Source: Candidatus Aegiribacteria sp. (GTDB lineage Bacteria > Fermentibacterota > Fermentibacteria > Fermentibacterales > JCC-6). Taken from it: a stretch of DNA of 37,595 bases. A program made the position numbers and the translations under genes. Numbering within the stretch: the first letter of the stretch is position 1; each line of letters begins with the position of its first letter. Of the stretch, positions 33,257 through 37,595 are shown piece after piece. Where the stretch lies: the NCBI GenBank assembly GCA_021108435.1, contig JAIOQY010000023.1:1-37595 (forward strand). Reading direction: 5' to 3'. The notes beneath the pieces are model-generated. The model worked only from the letters and a program-made list of their open reading frames with translations. It did not search any database and was not told where the DNA came from.

Positions 33257-33364
33257 TCAATTACCTCCAGGAACCTGTGTTTCAGGATTAGACATTGTAA
33301 TGGTTACGATAGAAATCAACATTGCGGCTGTGGCAGGAAGAACAGCTCTCAGTGAAAACTTCAT
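33257..33364 (-). CDS. 35-residue leader-peptide-like ORF coupled to the glycosidase
   Basis: Starts ATG at 33364 with AAGGA ten bases upstream. The product, MKFSLRAVLPATAAMLISI then VTITMSNPETQVPGGN, looks like a signal peptide with a charged N-terminus, hydrophobic core and polar end. Its last codons (GGA GGT) form the SD of the glycosidase, and its stop TGA overlaps the alternative TTG start of that gene (TTGA). It could be a leader that controls translation, a small membrane peptide, or the real signal peptide separated by a frameshift. Expression is unproven. Confidence 0.4.
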   Translation of the reverse strand: MKFSLRAVLPATAAMLISIVTITMSNPETQVPGGN

Positions 33365-33466
33365 ATCATGAATTTCCTTAATTGAGCGATTCGAAGTATC
33401 TACTTTAAGAGACAAGATAAACCACTTCCGGATTTCCTGTCAACCTGATACTTTCTTAGGATGTGC

Positions 33467-33505
33467 TATGTCAAATTAGACATAATCATCATAAGGTGAT
33501 ATAAT
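33467..33505 (+). promoter_or_regulatory. hicBA promoter with overlapping inverted-repeat operator
   Basis: -35 TAGACA (33477-33482; one mismatch), 17-base spacer, perfect -10 TATAAT (33500-33505). The inverted repeat TATGTC-AAATTA-GACATA (33467-33484) covers the -35, which suits autoregulation by the antitoxin. The element GGTGATATAATG occurs twice, once as the -10 and again as the SD/start of hicB. A stray 8-codon ORF begins at the first ATG (33504). Confidence 0.6.
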
Positions 33506-33534
33506 GCGCATCGGAATGATGAAAGGGTGATATA

Positions 33535-33747
33535 ATGGCAAATACTTATACAGCAATAACAAAGCAGGATGGTGACTGTTGGATTGGTTGGGTTGAGGAA
33601 GTTCCGGGCGTAAATTGTCAGGAACGGACGAAAGAAGCTCTTCTTGAGAGCTTACGGGTTACTCTGAAAGAAGCCATAGAATTCAATAGAGAAGACGCCA
33701 TCAAAGATGCTGCCCATGATTATACCGAAGAAGTTCTTATCGTATGA
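33535..33747 (+). CDS. hicB: HicB-family antitoxin
   Basis: A 70-residue antitoxin of the type II HicAB system. The product has the HicB N-terminal fold pattern: YTAITKQDGDCWIGWVEEVPGVNCQERTKEALLESLRVTLKEAIEF, in which the WIGWVEEVPGV strand and the following helix form the RNase-H-like fold that blocks HicA. There is no C-terminal DNA-binding domain, so autoregulation would rely on other contacts. Length fits the short HicB branch. GGGTGA lies before the ATG, and its stop overlaps the ATG of hicA (ATGA). Confidence 0.9.
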   Translation: MANTYTAITKQDGDCWIGWVEEVPGVNCQERTKEALLESLRVTLKEAIEFNREDAIKDAAHDYTEEVLIV

Positions 33748-33932
33748 AAAAGAGAGCCCTGCTCAAACATCTTCGTGAGCATGGCTGCGAGTTCCTTCGC
33801 GAGGGTGGGAAGCACTCGTGGTGGCTCAATCCAGAGTAAAACAAGCGCTCATCTGTTCCAAGGCATACAGAGATCAAGGATCAGCTTGCTCGAAAGATCT
33901 GCAAAGACCTGGGAATACCTTTTCTGAAGTAG
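33744..33932 (+). pseudogene. hicA: HicA toxin gene with an in-frame stop at codon 32
   Basis: Translated from the ATG overlapping hicB, the frame gives KKRALLKHLREHGCEFLREG, then GKHSWWLNPE with the catalytic His, then TAA (33837-33839). It continues unbroken in the same frame as NKRSSVPRHTEIKDQLARKI and CKDLGIPFLK to TAG at 33930. Together the parts make a full HicA (about 62 codons), a dsRNA-binding-fold mRNA interferase. The single stop splits it after residue 31, so as written the toxin would be truncated and probably inactive. A one-base substitution (for example CAA to TAA) or a sequencing error would explain it. The gene ends with a 194-base gap in which I see nothing. Confidence 0.85.
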
Positions 33933-34126
33933 CATATAAAAATTCGCTATTGTGAAGTTGCAGTCACTTCACGACCTGTTGAACTTAAACGATATAGTAC
34001 ACAGGTGCCCTGGGATGAACCAGATCACCAGATAGATTTGATTTGCGAATCTAGAAATGACTCCAGATACGGAATTATCCTTAACCGGAGCCAATTTCTC
34101 AACTTACAGTGTGTAGAGCAATTCTG

Positions 34127-35356
34127 TTATTCCACCAGAACAGTATCATACCAGAGGCGGTATTCTTTTCCTCTGAAGGTTTTTCTCTCCTCTTCCTTAA
34201 GATTGGCATACTGATAATTCTGTGATTCTGGTGCTTCTGGACCGACATATCTCCGATGCAGAACCTGTCTGCCTTCTGAACTGTAGAAACTTTCAGCCGG
34301 TGTACCATCATTCTGCCATCCCCAGAATACCGCCAGGCAGTGTCCATACCGCATGTCACCGATTGTCAGATCCACCATTCGGGCAGAATATTCTTCATTT
34401 TCCCTGCATGAATAGGATAAAGGGAATAACTCTTCCCCTTTCTTCATGAACCTTGTCTGTGGATAGATTTCATCTGCCGTCACTCTCATAACCCATTCGA
34501 ACCCCTGATCGGTAATGTTGAAGTAATCAAGAATATTGGGTATGGGAGGTTCGCAATCGGAATGCTCGATAAGCACTTCATGACACTCTCTACCAAGGAC
34601 ATTCACCTTTCGAACCACCTGGGTCTGAACGGTTTGAGTCAGAATTCCACCGGGATAATCGAAAAACCGGCAAACCTCCAGGTGACCTTCTTTAAGAACC
34701 GTTCCGAAGTAAAGCCCAGGCCCTGTAGTGTTAATTTCCATTTCTTCATCAGGGAGTTCCTCTATCCTGATAGCCGGCACTAGTTTTACCGGCTCCGCAC
34801 TTCTTCCTGTTCTGGACATACTCAGCACCTCTTTCTTCATTTTAGCCCGACCTTCCCAGAGTCGACGTTTAACGGTACCCAGGGGAATGCGGAGTCGCCG
34901 GGCTACTTGCTTTTGAGAGTAACTGGAAAGGTAAGTCAGACGTGCTGTTTCCCGAAGCTTCGAGGAGAGCCTGGACAGGGCCAGCAGAGCCGGTTCCACC
35001 TGTGAATCGGTATCATAGCTGTTCGAATTCACAGCATCACTGTACTCATCAATGACACGCTGCTCATCCAGAACAACAAACCTGGGATCTCTGCTGAGCC
35101 GGTTACGGGCTATGTTCCTGGCGATCTGTCTCACCCAGCCTCCGAAATTGTACGGTGCCCTCAGAGTTGACAGCTTCAGAAAACTTCTCAGAAAGGCTTC
35201 CTGAGCGACATCCTCCGCGTCGTGGACGTTGCCCAGCAATCCGGTCAATTCCGACATTATCCCCGTCCGGCAGCGCCTTACCAGATCGTTGAAAGCGGAA
35301 ATGTCACCGGACTGAGCCGCTCTTGTCAGTTCTTCGTCTGATCTTTTCTCCATCAT
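34127..35356 (-). CDS. ECF-type sigma-70 factor with long C-terminal extension
   Basis: A 409-residue sigma factor, about twice the family length. Region 2 lies at ~8-95 (AFNDLVRRCRTGIMSEL, AEDVAQEAFLRSFLKLS, GGWVRQIARNIARNRLSRD) and region 4 at ~130-180 (TARLTYLSSYSQKQVARRL, IPLGTVKRRLWEGRAKMKK), so promoter recognition is intact. Residues ~200-409 form a domain I do not recognise, rich in Trp, Tyr and acidic residues and probably beta-structured. In some ECF groups such extensions replace the anti-sigma factor. No anti-sigma gene is next to it. GGAGG lies four bases before the ATG at 35356 and seven before that of residue 2. The nearest divergent neighbour is a possible small ORF. Confidence 0.85.
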   Translation of the reverse strand: MMEKRSDEELTRAAQSGDISAFNDLVRRCRTGIMSELTGLLGNVHDAEDVAQEAFLRSFLKLSTLRAPYNFGGWVRQIARNIARNRLSRDPRFVVLDEQRVIDEYSDAVNSNSYDTDSQVEPALLALSRLSSKLRETARLTYLSSYSQKQVARRLRIPLGTVKRRLWEGRAKMKKEVLSMSRTGRSAEPVKLVPAIRIEELPDEEMEINTTGPGLYFGTVLKEGHLEVCRFFDYPGGILTQTVQTQVVRKVNVLGRECHEVLIEHSDCEPPIPNILDYFNITDQGFEWVMRVTADEIYPQTRFMKKGEELFPLSYSCRENEEYSARMVDLTIGDMRYGHCLAVFWGWQNDGTPAESFYSSEGRQVLHRRYVGPEAPESQNYQYANLKEEERKTFRGKEYRLWYDTVLVE

Positions 35357-35515
35357 ATTTCCTCCGCGTTACACTCAATTAACCCACGAATGTTTCAAAG
35401 GTTCGGTTTGATTCAAAGGTAAGCAAAGAGGAAGATAACAGCGAACGAACTGGAACCGCCATCAGTCCTTCTTCCAGCCACTTTTTATACTTCATAGTGG
35501 GGAGGAGTATCGACA

Positions 35516-35641
35516 ATGGAGAATCCCATTCGCCAGGTCCTTTTCAGCAGCTATGGTCTGGATTTGATGCTGTTCCTGTTCCAGCGTATTCTCAGATGGA
35601 TGCTCTTTTCATATCAAGGTGCGCACCTGTTTCTTGGTTAA
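35516..35641 (+). CDS. Possible 41-residue small ORF
   Basis: GGGGAGGAG (35499-35507) precedes the ATG by 8 bases, an unusually good SD for otherwise empty DNA. The product, MENPIRQVLFSSYGLDLMLF followed by LFQRILRWMLFSYQGAHLFLG, is amphipathic or membrane-prone. I do not recognise a family; it could be a small membrane protein or the remnant of a larger gene, as the downstream bases do not continue it. It lies in the 315-base gap between the sigma factor and the DUF3887-like lipoprotein gene, which otherwise holds nothing I can identify. Confidence 0.3.
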   Translation: MENPIRQVLFSSYGLDLMLFLFQRILRWMLFSYQGAHLFLG

Positions 35642-35671
35642 ACTGCTGGTCTTGCCGTATGAATCGGGTTC

Positions 35672-36100
35672 TTACTCGGTGGAACTCGTGGAAGGGACAA
35701 AGAACAGGCCAGCTACTTGATTCTCGGCGCTGAATACCACCTTGATGTCTATCATTGCATACTCGAATTCGCAGGTAACGAAAATGATCACCCAACTATC
35801 GGTCTCCTCCATATGTGTCCCTGTCTGTTTCTGGAAAACGCCAACCTGTGAAATTAGAGAGTTCCAGGTATCTCTAAGCATTTCCGAAGGGAACACGTCC
35901 TTCATATCGCTGTCGAAGTCTTCCACCGCCGTTGAGAAATCCCCCGCCACTGTCGATTCCACGAGTTTCGTTGCTAATGCGGTAAGCTCTTCTGATCTCG
36001 ATTCCTCTTCAGTGCTCCCGCACCCGGCCAGGAAACCCGACAGAGAGACCAGTAACAAGAAGGATATTCCCCTGATTAAAGCGCTATTTGGAGATGCCAT
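35672..36100 (-). CDS. DUF3887-like lipoprotein
   Basis: A 142-residue lipoprotein with signal peptide and lipobox FLAGC (Cys27). The mature part has an acidic linker, then TALATKLVESTVAGDFSTAVEDF, DSDMKDVFPSEMLRDTWNSLISQVGVF and a C-terminal beta sheet ending VAGLFFVPS. This matches the DUF3887 pattern (an alpha/beta cone fold of the NTF2-like kind; F..F...M...P...L...W..L...G.F). It may bind a small hydrophobic ligand; nothing is proven. AAAGGGAG lies about 8 bases before the ATG. It reads toward the sigma-factor gene on the same strand, 315 bases upstream, so co-transcription is possible. Confidence 0.7.
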   Translation of the reverse strand: MASPNSALIRGISFLLLVSLSGFLAGCGSTEEESRSEELTALATKLVESTVAGDFSTAVEDFDSDMKDVFPSEMLRDTWNSLISQVGVFQKQTGTHMEETDSWVIIFVTCEFEYAMIDIKVVFSAENQVAGLFFVPSTSSTE

Positions 36101-36305
36101 AGGGTATACTCCCTTTGGTTGAATATTATCACACCCTGGAAAACGCCGCTTATCCAGTCAATACGATAAAGGGATAATAAAGACAATGATCGATGTCCAG
36201 CAAACACCTGAAGTCTGATTGTGATCCCCTTGCTCCGGATGATAGAATGATCCATCTTATTCTATCTGAAATAGAATTGTAGAATTGTTCTTTAAGGAGG
36301 AATAA

Positions 36306-37442
36306 GTGAGATACTGCATGAATACATCAGCCGGAATACTCATAGTAATATCCATAATAATGCTGATCGGTTGCGGAGCTGACGAAACAACCCCGGAACT
36401 CCCCGACATCGAATACAAACTGGTTATTACCGATTCGATAGGAGTCGAGATCGGTGACGACGAATACATTCTCGGGTGGCCTATCAGTCCGACACATTCA
36501 CCCGATGGTAATATCGTGTTTGCTGACAGAATGAAGCATGCGGTATTCATGTATACACCGGAGGGAGAATTCATAAGAACGATAGGCAGGGAAGGTGAAG
36601 GCCCCGGCGAGTTCCACAGACCTTTCAGACTGAAGTTCTATTCCGATGGAAGCATGCTTATTGAAGATTGGGATGGAATCTCTTTATTTGACAGCAATTA
36701 CTGTTTCGTGAACCGGATGACCTGGTCGCTTTTTACACCATCTTTAATCACTGCACTGGACGATGGCGGGTTCATAGGGGAAGAGAATACTCCAAGACCA
36801 GCAGAAAACAGGATTCTGTGGGTTTCGACTCTTGCTAGGTGGGAGGATGGTGATGAGGAACCATCTGTGGAGTACTTCAGTATTGAGTACGAATGGAATA
36901 TCGGATCTGAAGCAACCGATTTCTCCGAATCCAGAGAAGAAGACATTATCTGCTGTGCGACCCGCGATGGGCTGGTCTTCTACTCTCGATCATCAATTGA
37001 CGAGTTCGTGATCCATGGCTGTGAACCTGATGGTACACCATTCCTCCATATAGAGGATGAGGCTTTTCACAGAGTAAGAAAAAGCGATGAAGATATTCAG
37101 GCTGAAAGGGATACATGGATAAGTTTAATCCGCATGATGCGTGGAGATTCATCACCACCCATACCATTCACAGTTGATCCATATAGAAGGGTAATCAATG
37201 ATATGTTCCTGGATGGCGGCGAAAGGCTGTGGGTAAGACTCGGGTGCTACCCTGGGATTGTCTTTCGCGTGTATGACTTCAGTGGTGAAATTCTCTTTCA
37301 TGCGATGGTTGAGTACAGTGGAAATCCCGCTGATCTCAACAGTTGGGAAATTACCGGTGATGAACACGGATTTCTCGCAATTAATACATCACAAGAGTAT
37401 TCTCAGAAGGTTTATATGCTTACACTGGTTGAAGCTGAATAG
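36306..37442 (+). CDS. 6-bladed beta-propeller lipoprotein
   Basis: A 378-residue lipoprotein with lipobox LIGC (Cys23) and a propeller domain. The motif YTPEGEFIRTIGREGEGPGEFHRPFRLKFYSDGSMLIEDW is the signature blade of the '6-bladed beta-propeller' family (PF17170-like, NHL-related); further blades follow at about residues 140, 195, 225 and 320. Such proteins are surface or periplasmic binding proteins; ligands are mostly unknown. The start is GTG at 36306, five bases after a strong AAGGAGG (36294-36300); the ATG at 36318 would be too far from it. It converges with the carB fragment. Confidence 0.8.
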   Translation: MRYCMNTSAGILIVISIIMLIGCGADETTPELPDIEYKLVITDSIGVEIGDDEYILGWPISPTHSPDGNIVFADRMKHAVFMYTPEGEFIRTIGREGEGPGEFHRPFRLKFYSDGSMLIEDWDGISLFDSNYCFVNRMTWSLFTPSLITALDDGGFIGEENTPRPAENRILWVSTLARWEDGDEEPSVEYFSIEYEWNIGSEATDFSESREEDIICCATRDGLVFYSRSSIDEFVIHGCEPDGTPFLHIEDEAFHRVRKSDEDIQAERDTWISLIRMMRGDSSPPIPFTVDPYRRVINDMFLDGGERLWVRLGCYPGIVFRVYDFSGEILFHAMVEYSGNPADLNSWEITGDEHGFLAINTSQEYSQKVYMLTLVEAE

Positions 37443-37458
37443 AGCTTAAGTACCGTGA

Positions 37459-37595
37459 TCACCAGCTCCGTATGGGCAGGTCGTCAGGATCGTAGACTTC
37501 AAGGGCATCCATGTAACGCCTCGCCAGGTTGAGATTCGTAAACAGCGGAACACCGCAGTCGACCGCGGCCCTTCTGATGAGGTAGTCGTTCGAGA
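37459..37595 (-). CDS. carB: Carbamoyl-phosphate synthase large subunit, C-terminal end (partial)
   Basis: The last 44 codons of a gene that runs off the right edge. The frame gives SNDYLIRRAAVDCGVPLFTN and LNLARRYMDALEVYDPDDLP before the stop. This is the end of the methylglyoxal-synthase-like allosteric domain of CarB (D-Y-x-IRRAAVDxGVPLFTN). CarB makes carbamoyl phosphate for pyrimidines and arginine. Only the regulatory tail is seen, so catalytic residues cannot be judged. Confidence 0.75.
   Translation of the reverse strand, partial: SNDYLIRRAAVDCGVPLFTNLNLARRYMDALEVYDPDDLPIRSW

Noticed and set aside
34005-34214. 69-codon plus-strand frame between hicA and the sigma factor
   Set aside because: Half of it overlaps the C-terminus of the sigma factor; no SD or recognisable pattern.
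35497-35733. 78-codon plus-strand frame next to the sigma factor gene
   Set aside because: No SD for its start and overlap with the lipoprotein gene end; the other frame with a strong SD (35516) was kept only as a weak candidate.

Overview
This window is bacterial chromosome of moderate GC content. It carries about 35 protein genes, one tRNA and no rRNA or CRISPR array. Spaced Shine-Dalgarno (SD) sequences, many TTG or GTG starts, numerous lipoboxes, outer-membrane features (a PorT-like beta-barrel, an O-antigen-ligase-type protein) and two secreted proteins ending in type-IX-secretion-like sorting tails point to a diderm of the FCB side of the tree. A Fermentibacterota/WOR-like candidate phylum would fit, together with acetate kinase and ferredoxin-dependent 2-oxoacid oxidation, but this placement is inference and not proven by the window.

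Layout. 0-2.2 kb: a cysteine-rich 2x[4Fe-4S] protein facing a small minus-strand operon (DOMON lipoprotein then flavin-reductase-like protein). 2.3-9.6 kb: hisS, a membrane GAF-PP2C phosphatase, an O-antigen-ligase-like protein, ackA and a lipoprotein with two parvulin domains. 9.6-13.6 kb: REP-like repeats, a DUF2807 membrane protein, a strongly signalled secreted orphan with its own promoter and hairpin, a class I/II aminotransferase and a second parvulin lipoprotein. 13.55-17.26 kb: a tightly packed set (RluD-type synthase, small membrane protein, truA, deoxyhypusine-synthase-like protein, SPOR lipoprotein) with overlapping or nearly touching genes. 17.26-18.75 kb: a repeat-rich region around tRNA-Gly(GCC), with three tandem 52-bp hairpin units upstream and several diverged GCGGG...CCCGCTCC elements downstream. 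18.0-22.7 kb: a looser, AT-richer block with a beta-barrel protein, a monoacylglycerol-lipase-like hydrolase, MscS, a small membrane protein and a CPA2 antiporter.

23.0-29.3 kb is the most interesting metabolic unit. It is a five-gene operon: Na+/solute symporter, family III CoA-transferase, 2-oxoacid:ferredoxin oxidoreductase alpha subunit, an unusual beta-gamma fusion of the same enzyme, and an OFA-family (oxalate/formate-type) MFS carrier. The likely logic is uptake of a carboxylate or 2-oxoacid, oxidation to an acyl-CoA with reduction of ferredoxin, CoA transfer to another acid, and product export. No delta ferredoxin subunit is encoded in the operon.

29.3-33.4 kb holds minus-strand secreted or surface proteins: a lipoprotein, a jelly-roll-like protein with a sorting tail, and a clan GH-A-like glycosidase with a sorting tail preceded by an overlapping 35-codon ORF. 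33.4-33.9 kb is a hicBA toxin-antitoxin locus whose hicA has an in-frame stop. The right end holds an ECF sigma factor with a long novel C-terminal domain, two lipoproteins (DUF3887-like and 6-bladed beta-propeller) and the C-terminal end of carB.
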